64,000 bases of DNA from Allolobophora icterica (GCA_963556255.1 OY744613.1:47740546-47804545), one strand, 5' to 3'. Shown: positions 1 to 11,820, counted from the first letter of the stretch. Made by a program: numbers and translations. The notes: a model not told the origin generated them from the letters alone.

Positions 1-272
1 ACTCGAGAACCGGCAATTAAACATGAGTAGCGACCACGCAGAGTACACTCTCGGAAAACGACCACAAAGGGTACTTACAAGCGTGACACAACCAGTGCAC
101 GACTTACGCCTTACTTAACTAAAACCGGTCTCCCTGTAGACACAAAAACACTGCTATATATAGTCAACGAGACCATCCTACTTCTTGCTTCAAACGAGGT
201 GCGTCTTAACTAAGGTTAGAAAGTGCACGTGAGGATGATGATGGCGGGATGGCTGAAGGCCAACTCCCAACA
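1..272 (-). repeat. 3' LTR of GMR1-like element (partial)
   Basis: Base 1 matches base 6813 of the other LTR and the identity runs to 272, where the LTR begins (minus strand) with TGTTGGGAG. It lacks the 11-bp duplication found in the 5' LTR near 7000. About 205 bp lie outside the window. Confidence 0.92.
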
Positions 273-284
273 GACCCCCCACTA
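273..284 (-). promoter_or_regulatory. Polypurine tract
   Basis: On the minus strand the sequence AGTGGGGGGTC directly precedes the 3' LTR start. It is purine-rich and in the place expected for the plus-strand primer. Confidence 0.65.
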
Positions 285-461
285 CGAAAAAGAGGAAACA
301 TTTAAAGTGTTTCCGACCATGCAAAAACTACTAATGTACATGAATATAAACTATCTCGAAAAGTTCATCAACATAACAGTCCAAACGTTTACAACAGCAA
401 AAGAGAATCACTAAATGAAATAGACGGACAATCCGTAAAAGCCTATGAAAAGTCCGTAGAT

Positions 462-2181
462 TTAAACTGAGGGACGACTTAAAATGTCTGGTAATATATT
501 GTCTCGACCACGCCGATGCTTAATGTTCAAGGAGTATTGTTGGAGTTCCAGACTCCATCGCAAAAGTTTCGCATTCGAAGGAGCCATGCGATTTATGAAC
601 TGGAGTGGACTTTGGTCCGTATAGACAACCACTGGAGCGGAACCAAAGTACACGCTGAACGCGCGTACACCGACCACCAGCGCAAGTGCCTCCTTCTCAA
701 TTGTCGAATAGCGTACTTCAGCCGAACTCAACTTCCGTCTCAGGTAGCAGACCGGGTGCTCAATCTCGTCAGTTATCTGAAATAGACAACCTCCCAAACA
801 AAAGTACGAAGTATCCACAGCTTTATAAAAGGGTTTGTCAAAATCTGGCGGTTTAAGTATAGGCCGCGAAGCCATCCTAGACTTCAAATCAATGAATGCA
901 TTCTCAGCCTCAGGAGACCAAGTAAACCGGTGACCTTTCTTAAGTAACAAAGTAAGAGGTAACGTTAACTGAGAGTAATGCAGCAGGAACTTGCGGTAAT
1001 AACCAGCCAAACCCAGAAAAGATTGAACCTGCTTCTTATTTTCAGGACGCGGAAATTTTAGCAAAGACTCGACCTTCTGCATGCGTGGCTGAATAGAGTT
1101 CAAACCAATATGGTGACCCAGAAAATCTATCTCTGCATTAGCAAAGACACACTTCTTCAAATTCAATGTAAGTTTAGCGTTCGCAATGCGTGTTAACACT
1201 CTTTCCAAGTGAGACAAATGATCAACCCAAGAACAACTGAAAATAATCAAGTCATCCAAATATCCATCACAAAACTCATCTAAACCATGCAACAGTTTCG
1301 CAACCAAACGTGAAAATGAGGCAGGTGCGTTTCTGAAACCGAACGCCATATAGCGCCACTGATAATGACCATGTGGGGTAACAAATCCAGTTAAAGGGAT
1401 TGATTTACTATCAATCGGAACCTGCCAGAAACCCCGTGTCGCGTCAAGCTTAGTCAGAAATTTGGCTTGTCCAACCTTGTCAATTAACGATTCTACACGT
1501 GGCATCGGAAAAGGATCGGCTACCGTAAGCGCATTCAACTTGCGAAAATCTGTGCACAGCCGCAGAGACCCATCCGATTTAGGTACAAGTACAATAGGCG
1601 AAGCCCACGCACTTTCGGACTCCTCTACAATGCCTTCTTCAATTAGGCCTTTAATCTCTTTGTCTACCTGTGCCATACGCTCAGGATGCAACCGATAGGC
1701 TGTCTGTCGTACTGGTCGTGCACCAGGTATCAACTCAGTACGGTGTGCAATAAGTGAAGTCTTGCCAGGCACATCGTTAAACACACCCTTAAAGGTACTA
1801 AGCATGCCCAGCAATTCATCCCGTTGCACAAAATCCAACGGACTATTTGCGACCACCTCTTCTAATTTAGGCGGTTCAGACACATTCACACTTGCAGGCA
1901 CAACCAAACCGACATCAAGTGTAGGCGCACAATCAACACGCGACTCATACTTCTTCATGAGGTTCACATGCACAAAACGTTTACATTTCCGTCTATCAGG
2001 AGTGGCAACCAAATAATCAACAGGTCCCAACCGTTCCAAAACGACATATGGGCCAGCATACTTGGCCTCAAGTGGCTTCCCAATCAACGGTAAGAGCAAC
2101 AAAACTTGCTGTCCAATTTCAAAGTCAACAGCTTTTGCACACCTATCATACCATTGTTTTGATTTCGACTGTGCGACTAAC
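462..2181 (-). pseudogene. GMR1-like pol, 3' half: integrase C-terminus, reverse transcriptase, RNase H
   Basis: The first roughly 70 residues match the C-terminal domain of gypsy integrases (GQQVLLLLP, then YAGPYVVLERLGPVDYLV). A full gypsy RT follows, with LCTDFRKLNALT, KLDATRGFWQVP and the catalytic YLDDLIIF box, then RNase H (AVDTS, YTDQSPLQF) ending ILPDILSRPSV and a stop. RT directly after the integrase tail, with RNase H as the last domain, shows the IN-RT-RH order. The fragment is cut off from its upstream half by the LINE at 2182-3488; nothing else in it looks broken. Any methionine upstream in this frame lies in LINE sequence and is not a real start. As a transposon gene its role is cDNA synthesis. 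Confidence 0.9.
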
Positions 2182-3488
2182 AAGCATAGCAGGGAAGGTG
2201 TACACCAAAATCTTACAACAACGTCTAAAAAGATACGTGGAAGAGGCAATGAATGAAGAGCAGGCGGGTTTTAGGAAGGGAAGAGGCACAATGGACCAGA
2301 TATTTGTAATCAGGCAACTCTCGGAAAAACATATAGAGCGGAATAAAACACTGTACAATAATTTCATAGACTACAAGCAGGCATTTGACAGTGTATGGCA
2401 AGAGGGACTGTGGAGATCAATGAGACACTGTGGAATACCGGAAGAGCTCGTACTGTTAATAGAAGACCTGTACAGCAAGTCTGTAAGTGCAGTACGTAGA
2501 CGGCGAATTGACACAATGGTTTAAAATCAAGGTAGGAGTGAGACAGGGATGCGGAATGTCATCAGATTTATTTAACCTGCTACTGGAGATGGTGATGAGA
2601 CTTGCAAAGGGACGAGAGGAAGTAGGCATAGACATCAACGGACGAATAACAGACAATCTACGATTTGCTGATGATGTCGATTTAATAGCCAACACAAGCA
2701 AGAATCTACAGGAGCTTACAGATCGAGTAGACAGCAGCAGCAAGAGACTGGGACTTAGAATAAACGTAGAAAAAACAAAAACCATGACAATTGGAAAATA
2801 ATTGGAAAATTGGAAAATTGGACAATTGGACAATTGGAGGAGATAAATATAAAGATAGGAGACACAACATTAGAACAAGTCACGAAATTCGTATACCTAG
2901 GAGGAGCGATAACGGAAGATGGCAATTGCACAGAAGACATCAAAAGAAGATGTGGATTGGCCTGCGCTGCATTCGAAGGATTGAACAAAATGTGGAAGGC
3001 AAAAAACATCTCCATCGAAACCAAGATGAGACTATACCATGCCTTGGTGGAACCAGTGTTGCTATATGGATCAGAGTGTTGGTGCTTGAAGAGAGAGGAT
3101 GAAAGAAGACTATTGGTAACAGAGATGAGCTGGCTGAGGAGAATAACGGGCAGAAGTAGAAGGGAAAGAATCAGAAATACAACAACAAGGAAGGAGTTGG
3201 GTGCAGAGGAAACGGTAGTAGAAAAGATACACAAAAGAAGACTCAAATGGTTTGGTCATGTAGAAAGGATGGACAACAGCAGATTACCAGTCGCAGCCCT
3301 ACATGGGTGGATCGAGGGAGAGAGAAGTAGAGGGAGACCACGAAAAAGTGGATGGACAATGTCAAGGAAGACTTGAAGAGCAGAGGCACGGATTTAACCA
3401 TGGTGCGCGAAACTGTCAGAGACAAAACACTATGGAGAAACTTCATAAGAGCCTCATCGTCGGGAAACTGATGGAAGAGAAGAAAGAA
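2182..3488 (+). mobile_element. 5'-truncated RTE-like LINE inserted in gypsy pol
   Basis: Three reading-frame pieces (about 2182-2524, 2487-2801, 2810-3376) encode RT motifs (FIDYKQAFDSVW, GVRQGCGMSSDLFNLL, LRFADDVDLIA) and the C-terminal YGSECWCL and RRLKWFGHVERM signature typical of RTE/BovB-like endonuclease-RT proteins. It is flanked by the direct repeat GTGCGACTAAC at 2171-2181 and 3489-3499, the target site duplication. The frames shift near 2500 and at a repeated GGAAAATTGG/GGACAATTGG stretch (2798-2840), so this copy is dead. It is younger than the gypsy element that it splits. Confidence 0.88.
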
Positions 3489-4980
3489 GTGCGACTAACG
3501 CATTCTCATTCGCCATACGTATAGACGTACGAATTCGTTCACGCAAATCCATCACAAAGTCAACCAGATTTGTTTTACTCACTCCAGACAAAACATCATC
3601 ATTCAACCAACTCTGCTTTATCAAACGCAAAGGTCCATTCACACACCTTCCAAAGACAAGATCAAAACTACTGAAACCTAGGCCTTGTACAGGAACTTCA
3701 CGGTAGGCAAATAGAACCCACGGCAAAATTTGATCCCAGTTGCCAGGAAAATCCTCAACAATTGCCTTAAGCATATCTTTCAACGTTCTGTTAAATTTCT
3801 CGCAACACCCATTACTCTGAGGATGATACGGACTAGTTTTCAACTGCACCACACCACATTCTTGCAGAAAAATTTGCATCAAATCAGACATGAAGTCAGT
3901 GCCACAATCCGACAAAATCTCAGTTGGAAACCGAAACATTGTGAACACAGATATTAAGCATTTCGCTACATCATGCGCCGTGTGGTTTCTCAACGGAAAT
4001 GCAAAAGGATAGTGTGTTGCCAAGTCAATAACGGTAAGTATGAAACGATTTCTCGTACCATCACACACACTTAGAGGTCCAACTGTATCGATTGCCAGGC
4101 GGGAAAAAGGTTCCGCTATGACAGGAAGATTTATCAGAGGCGCCCGAGAGGGAGGTGCCCCCTTACCTAGTCTCTGACAGACATCACATGTTCGACAATA
4201 GGTACGAACAGAAGAATTAATGCCAGGCCAATAAAAATGACGCATTAAGCGGTCCAAAGTTTTCTTCACACCCAAGTGACCACTTGCAGGGATATCATGA
4301 GCAACGTACAATAAGTTAGCACGCAACTGCGTAGGAACAACAATTCGCGCGTACCCTACATCATCAGGCGTATCTAAATCCTTCCACTGCCTCACCAAAA
4401 TTCCGTTAGCAATCGAATACGATTGGCGTTCCATATACTGCCCATCCCTTCGTTCAACCAGCTGATACAAGGGAAGCAAAGACGTATCGGCTTTCTGCAT
4501 ATTAATTAAATTCTCGCGCGACACTACATTGGTTAAATCAGCATGCACTGCAGTAGACTCTTTGAATAAGGCACTCAAGTCTACGTCTAACTGCACATTT
4601 ATATCAGCAGACTTATCTTCTACAGATTGAGTATGCGACACAGGTAAAGAGCCAGAATCGGTCAATTTAGTTTGAGCGCGCGTCGTCACTCCCACATTTA
4701 TCTCATCTTGTGGACTATCCAAGTCGTTACCAATTAGAACGTGAATGCCAGGTGGCAAATGGTCTACCAACCCACATAAGCTAGTGCCGTTAGCAAATTT
4801 AGACTCAACTCGAATTTCAACCAAAGGAACACTAAGCGTGACACCCGAAATACCTCTAATAAGGCGAACCTCACCGGTGTCACAGAACTCATTAGCATGC
4901 AATAATTCCTTGCTAGCCAAGCTTTGCAAAGAACCAGTATCTCTTAACACAACAATATTGCGAGAAAGTCCAGTGGGCGT
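3489..4980 (-). pseudogene. GMR1-like pol, 5' half: aspartic protease and integrase
   Basis: Directly after a TAG codon (4981-4983) the frame continues with a retropepsin-like site (VVLRDTGS) and IGNDL, then an integrase. The zinc-binding HHCC part is visible (HDIPASGHLGVKK ... CRTCDVC). The catalytic core has D in LAIDTVGPL, D in LSDCGTDF and E in NGCCEKFNRTL, the DD35E triad; the middle motif has Cys where most gypsy integrases have Gln. The last residues before 3454 are LINE sequence. The integrase would insert the element's cDNA into the genome. No ATG is needed if it is made as a gag-pol fusion. Confidence 0.88.
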
Positions 4981-6480
4981 CTACGCATAGCCAGACAAAC
5001 AGAATGACAAGTAGCCAGCGTCGACCATTTTAGTCGGCCCATCCTTCACTTGTACAGACATATCTACGCCCGTGACCAATTCTACATTCTTAAGACTGGT
5101 GTTCTGCTGAGCAGCGAAATCCCGTTTTGACCTCAATTCTGGATGTAATTTGTAACATGAAGAAATCCCATGATTAGATTTACCGCAGTAAGTACAAACA
5201 ATCTGGGAGTCAAATGACTTGCGAAATTGAAATTGGCCCTCTTTACGAAAATTTTTCGGCGACCAATGGGCTTTAGCTCCACGACCTGAATCACGACCAA
5301 ATCCAAAATTTTCCAGTTTTTCATCATTCGAATGCAAGACAGAAGCATGCGCAGGGAAAGGCTTATATAGAATAGCAAATTCGTCTGCTAACTTTGCGGC
5401 GTCTGAAACTGTCGCGGGTTTTTTGTCAATAATCCATCTATGGATTTCAACAGGCAAGCAAGTCACAAATTGCTCAAGTTTAAAGACTTCAAAGGCCTTA
5501 GTCAAGTCATTAAACGCATTTTCACCTTCCAGCCACCTTTGAAAAGGCAACGCCAAGCGGAAAGCGAAAGCAGAGTAAGTCTCCTGCGCACCCTTAACCA
5601 AAGTTCTAAAGCTCTTCCTATAAAACTCCGGCACCCTAGCGAATGCAGTCAACAAAGCCTGTTTTAGGGTGTCATAATTCTTACAGCCCTCAAGAGATAA
5701 CTCCGAAAAAACCTGTTGGGCTTTACCAGTTAATTGAGGGTGTAACAAAGCAGTCCATTTATCTCTTGAAAATTTATGAATAGTCATAGCCTTCTCAAAT
5801 GAAACAAAGTAATGCTCTATATTCGTCTCGTCAAATTTAGGGACCAATTTGATGGCAGAAGCTATGCGAAACACATCTTTGTCCTGTTCGGGACCTGTGT
5901 TCAAAACCTTAGCCTCGATGCGCTTTAGCTCTAACTAATATTGTCTCTGCCTCTCTTTCTCTTGCAGTTCAGCCTGAATTTTCTCCATTTCTGCTTTCCT
6001 CACTCGTTCTCTTTCCTCCATCTTCAATTTTTCCTGCAATTCAGCCATTCGTTCCTCACTCTCCGCTTTCCTGACTTTGTCTTCACTCTCCGCTTTCCTC
6101 ACTTGTTCTCTTTCCTCCATCTCTATGCTCAATTTTCTGTCCTCACTCTCCATTCTCAATTTCTGCAATTGAAATTCTCTATCACTCTCTAACTTCGTCA
6201 ATTCAGTCTTTTCTACCGCTTCCCGAGACCCAATCTCCTGAGGTCTAAATCCAAAATGGAACACATCTTTTTCCTGCGTTCTCAATTTAGCAAGAACTTT
6301 CTGCATTTGAGGCTTACTCATGCCTTTAGTGTCCTGATCTAATTTCTCTAATTCAAATCGTAATTCGTCAGCCGACATATCGAAGACGTCGTACAAACTC
6401 AAAGGCTTAGTCACCGGAGAGTGAAGGACACTCCCAACCGGAGAAGCGGTTGCCGATGTATCAGACCCAAATGTAGCCAT
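4981..6480 (-). pseudogene. GMR1-like gag, one frame with an internal TAG
   Basis: ATG at 6480 (MATFGSDTSATASP). The N-terminal third is a charged coiled coil rich in E, K and R (residues about 80-180). After an in-frame TAG (5935-5937) comes a capsid region resembling SCAN-like gag domains (FDETNIEHYFVSFEKAM, KWTALLHPQLTGKAQ) and a CCHC zinc knuckle (CTYCGKSNHGISSC). A second TAG at 4981-4983 ends gag exactly where protease begins in the same frame. Gag would form the particle and package RNA. The downstream TAG could be a natural readthrough site or a mutation; the internal one is more likely a mutation. Confidence 0.85.
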
Positions 6481-6590
6481 GATACAAAGTCGTATGCACA
6501 AAAACGTGTACAACTTCCAAAGAAACCGTCAAATACGCAAATACGCAGACCCAATTTCCAATTTTACAAAACGGAAAACGGTGAATTTTA

Positions 6591-6604
6591 AGGACGAGCC
6601 CCCA
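6591..6604 (-). promoter_or_regulatory. Primer binding site, tRNA-Pro type
   Basis: Two bases inside the LTR end the minus strand reads TGGGGGCTCGTCC, matching the start of the tRNA-Pro complementary site used by murine leukaemia-type retroviruses. The match stops after about 13 bases. Confidence 0.6.
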
Positions 6605-6606
6605 TA

Positions 6607-7090
6607 TGTTAGCTTGTTAGTCTAGAGGTGAAATGTGAGTTAGAATGATATGAGAAATGACAAGGGAAACGAAGACTTTCGCAATATTGATAAAAGGTAT
6701 ATTTACACTATGTACAAATTTAAACGATACTCACACATACGAGACAAAACCAAACGTCAAAAGACAGACTCTTCGAGAAGACGCCTGCACAAACTCCACA
6801 AAGGAAGATACAACTCGAGAACCGGCAATTAAACATGAGTAGCGACCACGCAGAGTACACTCTCGGAAAACGACCACAAAGGGTACTTACAAGCGTGACA
6901 CAACCAGTGCACGACTTACGCCTTACTTAACTAAAACCGGTCTCCCTGTAGACACAAGAACACTGCTATATATAGTCAACGAGACCATCCTACTTCTTGC
7001 GAAAGTCTTGCTTCAAACGAGGTGCGTCTTAACTAAGGTTAGAAAGTGCACGTGAGGATGATGATGGCGGGATGCCTGAAGGCCAACTCC

Positions 7091-7095
<5 letters not shown>
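6607..7095 (-). repeat. 5' LTR of GMR1-like element (489 bp)
   Basis: On the minus strand it starts TGTTGG and ends CTAACA, a short inverted terminal match usual for LTRs. It carries an 11-bp tandem duplication (GAAAGTCTTGC, near 6999-7009) missing from the other LTR. The upstream flank is the TA microsatellite, so the 5-bp target duplication cannot be seen. Confidence 0.9.

Positions 7096-7173
<78 letters not shown>
7096..7173. repeat. (TA)n microsatellite
   Basis: Uninterrupted TA repeat of about 39 units abutting the gypsy LTR, probably the insertion target. Confidence 0.98.
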
Positions 7174-7176
<3 letters not shown>

Positions 7177-8690
7177 AACTGAGATCTGTAGGCTACTTGA
7201 ATTTTTTTATCTTCACAGATATAACTGGATGCGAATAACACAAAGAAAATTTTTAGGCAAAAGTTTGTAGATTTGATAGTTTTCCTTTTTGAGTTAATTT
7301 AAGAAAAGAACATTATCAGGTCTGACCCTTTGAACTACTCTACGAGAACAATGTTACTTTGTGGGTCGCTTTATTCCAGCTGAAGTTCCGTAGGCGCAAA
7401 TTGTCCATGTCAAATGATAACGTTTTCGTAAGCAAACCAAATTTAGTCTCAATTTATTAAAATCGGAAAATCGTCTGGAGAACTCTACTTGAAAATTTCA
7501 CCACTGAAGACTATAATTATTTTTCTGCAGACTCTGCTGTGACGGTTCTTTCATTTGCTTTGAAAGCAACGTTAGCTTTTCTTGAAACGATTTCACTTCT
7601 GCATACAGATCATGTGCAAAACCTCTGTGGCAAAGTATTATAGTTATTATAAAAGACGAGACCGGAAGAGTAAGTAAGAGAGCAGCGCCAAGTGAGTAAA
7701 ACGAAGAAAACTTCTCGCGGTCTGAATTTGTGTGTTTTTTTTTATTTCTCAAGAATTGTGGGTGCCGGATAAAAAGTGTTGGCGGGCCGGATCCGGCCCG
7801 CGGGCCTTAGTTTGCCAATTCATGGACTATAGCGTGTGACAAGGGTCTTTCAAAATATCGTGGGTGACCCTCAAACTGACAATGTTCCACTTGATCCGAA
7901 GCAGAAAGCGTTCATACCCGATCACACGGCCAACGAGATTGCCGAAACTGCTGATGCATTCCTCTTTCAGGCAGTACATAGCCGAGAACGAGAATCATGT
8001 ACTCCGGCACTTATTCCCAGTGTGAGAATTCTACAAAACAGACTTGTGGGTTAGACTTTGATCCACGTGAAGTTGACTATTTTATTCGTACTCTGCAAAC
8101 TGGTGTCACCGATATTTGAAAACAGCAGATTTTATCGAAGCATAGCTTGCAGTTTGGCAAGTCAAACTCGAATCAAAATCAATTCTTTTGTTGAGAATAT
8201 TCAAAATGCCTACATTCTACACCAGGGAAATTTTCTTAACTTTTGTCAGAGATTCAGAATCAAATAATGCTAAATCACACCACCACAACTAAGGGGTTGG
8301 AAACGACCCCTGTGGTGTGCAATGAAGTTTACTGTGGGGTCCTAATAAAGACTAGGGGTTGACCCCGAATCCCCGACAATTCTCACCCTATTTATTCCCC
8401 CTCTTCGTAATCATGAACACCATCTTCGTAATAAAATGTATAAATTCGCTTTAAAAAAAAGACAACAACTACATCCCCTATTCTCTAAAAGAACTCCTGC
8501 TAATAGAACAAACTCTTTCTCCTATAATTTACCATGCCGTCAGCTTGTTTTCCTCAACAAACGAGTATTGTTTTGTATTGCATTGCATTGTATTGTAAGT
8601 GTCGCTCATGTGCTGCTGCTGATGTCTTCGTAAAATAAAAGCTTTGAAACCGCGATTAAAACAACAAGCAAAATAGTTGATCTTGACCTG
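7174..8690. other. Non-coding stretch with transposon scraps
   Basis: I see no gene. At about 7770-7825 there is a GC-rich imperfect palindrome (GGCGGGCCGGATCCGGCCCGCGGGCC followed by TTAGTTTGCC) resembling hAT-type element ends common in animals. At 7836-8054 there is a short open stretch with faint LINE-like residues that I cannot place. At 8281-8317 a stem-loop has arms CACCACA/TGTGGTG and inner arms GGGGT/ACCCC. Confidence 0.5.
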
Positions 8691-8694
8691 GAAC

Positions 8695-8805
8695 CGATTT
8701 CACCCACCAATCCCCGCCTACCGATTGTGATTTGAATGAGAGCCTGTGAGTAAGCTGGTTCCCGCGACTTCGCTTATGTGGGCACTGTAGAAACTTCTAT
8801 ATTAC
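8695..8805 (+). repeat. Dispersed short repeat, copy 1
   Basis: Contains CGATTGTGATTTGA...CCTGTGAGTAAGCTGG...GCGACTTCGC...GGCACTGTAGAAA. Related copies occur at 44590-44697 and 44700-44790, with a piece at 51790-51830. Probably the 3' part of a LINE or SINE family. Confidence 0.6.
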
Positions 8806-9189
8806 CATTATGATTACGATACGCTTATAAATTAGTTGTTCTGGATTCTGTTATTCTTGTTTGGGCAAACCATGGATTCTCCAGCATACTCTCAGGATAT
8901 TAATTTTCGTTTCTCCCTAATCCCTACTATGTCATATTCAGTTTCCGTTTTGGCTACAAAAATGAAATAGTTATCTCATATGTACAACCCTAAAAACAGG
9001 CCTATTTAAGCAATACCACGTTTTATGTAAAGTCCTGTGAAGAGTTGTAAGTAGATAGCTGAACTCCTCTCTAACTGCTAATCAACGCAGTATCTATTCT
9101 AGTACTTGCGACTAGTACCAACAATATTTCTATATACACAGACAACAAGCGATAAAGTTAAAACGCCCGTATTGTGTTGTTGCTCGCAG

Positions 9190-9483
9190 ATGCACCTTAC
9201 GCTGTGATCATATTGCGCATGACTACAAATCTAACTAAGTGTGAAGTCGTTTGTGGGATTAGCGAGTTAACAGGCAAAGTTTCGGCTAATCCTTTACCTA
9301 TCTATCAATGGTTCGATGTAACTTACACTGTCGATAGTAGACTTGTAAGCGACAATCCGAGGTTTACTCTTGCTGAAGATAATAGATTCTACAATTTAAC
9401 TGTTTACAATTACATCCGCGGAGTTAGAAACTTCGTCTCATCGATATACTCTGTTACGAGCAACGAAAATTCAACACCATGCA
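9190..9483 (+). CDS. Gene A exon: Ig-like domain 1
   Basis: A 294-bp exon (98 codons) bounded by a CAG acceptor and a GTAAGT donor, phase 1 at both ends as is usual for Ig-domain exons. It is a clear homologue of the exon at 21094-21387: GISELTGKVSANPLPIYQWF here against GISVLTCSSAGNPALTYKWY there, and both have the LAE.NR motif before the F strand. The core Trp is kept (YQWF), but the B-strand Cys has become Gly and the F-strand Cys has become Leu, so the usual disulfide is absent. It would be the outer ectodomain of a cell-surface receptor. I could not find the signal-peptide exon upstream. Confidence 0.8.
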
Positions 9484-9805
9484 GTAAGTTGTTTCACTAT
9501 TCAAGTAACATAATTTTCTGAAAAATATTTAAAAGGAATGATTTTAAAGTATTAGGTAACACTTATGGTAACGTGATGAGTATTTGTTTTTTGTTCATGA
9601 TATGCAACTATTCTTCGTTTATTAATAAATATATATATATATACAACCCTAAAATATATATATGTATACAACCCTAAAAACAACCCTAATATATATATAT
9701 ATATATATATATATACAACCCTAAAAACAACCCTAAAATATATATATATATATATATATTAATAAACGAAGAATAGTTGCATATATATAGTAGAATATAA
9801 TATAG

Positions 9806-9864
<59 letters not shown>

Positions 9865-10114
9865 GGTGTGTCTATAATTTGAAGTTTCAAAATTAATATC
9901 GGCCAGGTTGTTTTTGTGTTCCACCTTGAGAAACATTAACATTTGCCAAATTAGATGAAAATCAAAAGAGATTTAGAACTGGCGCCAAGCCCGGGAAAAA
10001 TTACCACTTAGAAAACAATGTTATACATTGTAATTCTCGAAGATCTAAACAATTTCAACACTTAAACATAAAAACTAAGGCAAAACCAAACCAAGAACCT
10101 TCAGTTATCTGTCA
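9484..10114. other. Intron of gene A with AT-rich repeats
   Basis: Holds several (TA)n runs between about 9630 and 9860, separated by repeats of ACAACCCTAAAA. An inverted pair (TATGCAACTATTCTTCGTTTATTAATA at 9601-9627 and its complement near 9760-9785) brackets part of it. No gene seen. Confidence 0.7.
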
Positions 10115-11820
10115 TTACTTAGTCCCTTTAGTGCTTTTGGGAATCTATTTCGATGGTATTCAACCATTTGAAGAACAAATTGTTTCTCTTCCTCATTTCG
10201 AACAAGGGCTTCATTGAAGGACTGCATTAGAGCCACTCCTCTCTCCGCTAAATCGTTCGTCACTCTTAGGGCGGATAAAATGCTGTTAGGGCGACCTGTG
10301 AGACTTCCTTGTCTGGGTAAGTATGGATTGCCTTCAAGAATTGAAGATCGTTCCTTGGGGCTTCATTGGGTGATGTACAGGTGAACCAGTACTCCACGTA
10401 GGCTGTGGTCACAAAAAGTGAAACTCGAAGTAGATGATTCCACATCTTTTGAGAGTAAGATTGTCTAGATGCCCTCTGGTGTTGTTGAATGGGAAACTGC
10501 TCTCTGAAAAGCCACATCTTGATTGCATAAACCGCACGTGCCATCCAACGCGCGCGGTGAAATGCCCCTGGGTACCTGAACTTTATTCCTTTCGGCGGAA
10601 TTCCTCCTAGGAAAATGACTGTTAGTTCTAGTATCTCTTCGTAGTCGTCTCTGTGGTATTCAGCATTCAGTTGCTGCAGTGCGAAGGTGATGACATTCTC
10701 TCGAATTTCTTTGACTCTTTGTGCTGCGTCTTTATCCTCCATTGCTGTGCTTCTGATCGATTTGCGGCCAGAAGTCACGGAAATGACTGAAGAGTTCCAA
10801 TTTTGGAGACCTTACAGAATCATGCAGTTAAAATACTTTTTCCAGAACAATTTCAGAAACATGATGTCGACAGGCAAAGTTCAAGAGGTCTTTTCCTAAT
10901 TCCGTTTCCAGTTTGATGCATACGCCGCCCTTGCAACCCGTGTTACTCGCCGTTGTGTCGAAACACATGGCCACGATTCTGTCTTCCAAACCCCAACTTC
11001 TGATCTCGGCCAAACACGCATCTGCCATGAAGGCAGCAGTCCCGGATTGGAGTTTGGGGATGGCCAATAGTTTTGTCACATCCTTACCAGATACCATTAT
11101 TCGAAGACGATCAACGCACACTCGTCCAGTTTCTGTAAAATCTGGCACGATCTTGCCGTCCCAGTGGTTAGTAGGGGGAACCTTCGGATCGAAAGATTCA
11201 CGAATCTCAGCTGCTAGGGTGCACGGTTATCCTTCCTTGCTCGATGGATAGCAGAAGGACTGATGATCAGCTCACCAGCTGGTGCTGCATATAGATTGGA
11301 TGCAGCGAGAGCAGGGAAAATGTGGGAGGCATTCCTGCTGCTGGTTTTGGTACGATCTAGAGCTGCTGCAACATCACGGGTAACTACAGAGATTGTTCCC
11401 TTACGCCGCTTTGGTGGTCCAGCTGACGTTGAAGGTTCTGGTTCTCTTTCTGAGCTATTTGATGACGCCTCTTCCTCAAATGATGTTGCCAACAGAGAAA
11501 CCTACGTCGCTACCGCCATGCTTGCACGATATCGCTCCTCACGCTCTGCAACTGCTGCTGATCTTGCCCGCGCTCTCTCTTCTTGCTTTGCAAGTTTGAC
11601 ATCAATGCCTGCCATAGAACCACGTCGTCCTTTCTCACGCTGTGCTTTCAAAAACTGCCGATCCTCTTCTATCTTGATTATAGTCATGGCATCTTGATGT
11701 GCAATATCAAAGAGATCCTGCATTGAATCCTTGAAAGCATCGCGCTTTCGCTCTTCGGTTTCAGACTTCCTTGAAATACATTTTTTGAGGTTTTTCCATT
11801 CCTTGTGAAACTCCTTCACA
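10115..11820 (-). pseudogene. Broken transposase-like gene of a family common in invertebrate genomes
   Basis: Four consecutive open pieces on the minus strand (11819-11502, 11492-11214, 11148-10828, 10778-10266) plus a C-terminal piece to about 10115 form one decayed protein. It starts with a charged coiled coil and a Ser/Glu-rich linker, then has KLLAIPKLQSGTAAFMADA, VAMCFDTTASNTG and LLNFACRHH, then IFLGGIPPKGIKFRYPGAFHRARWMA and WFTC..APRNDLQFL. I recognise this pattern from many repeated, uncharacterised proteins of cnidarians and arthropods that behave like transposases. The Asp in CFDTT may be catalytic, which is inference. Host function is unlikely given the frame breaks. It lies in an intron of gene A, in the opposite orientation. 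Confidence 0.7.

Larger units (their letters stand above)
1..7095 (-). mobile_element. GMR1-like Ty3/gypsy LTR retrotransposon, 3' LTR cut by window edge
   Basis: LTRs lie at 1-272 (truncated) and 6607-7095, with gag, protease, integrase and RT-RNase H between them on the minus strand. Integrase comes before reverse transcriptase, the reverse of ordinary gypsy elements and the hallmark of the GMR1-like lineage first seen in Atlantic cod. Over the shared 272/283 bases the LTRs differ by two substitutions I could see and one 11-bp tandem duplication, so the insertion is recent. A LINE was later inserted at 2182-3488. If the LINE and its extra target copy (1318 bp) are discounted, the coding region from 6480 to 462 is one frame broken only by two TAG codons. 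Confidence 0.9.

Noticed and set aside
7029..7270. Frames with YIYIYI repeats on both strands
   Set aside because: Product of the (TA)n run.
7836..8270. Plus-strand frames as an R2-type LINE reverse transcriptase
   Set aside because: Only a few residues (such as PLDPKQKAFIP) resemble the family; no RT motif found.
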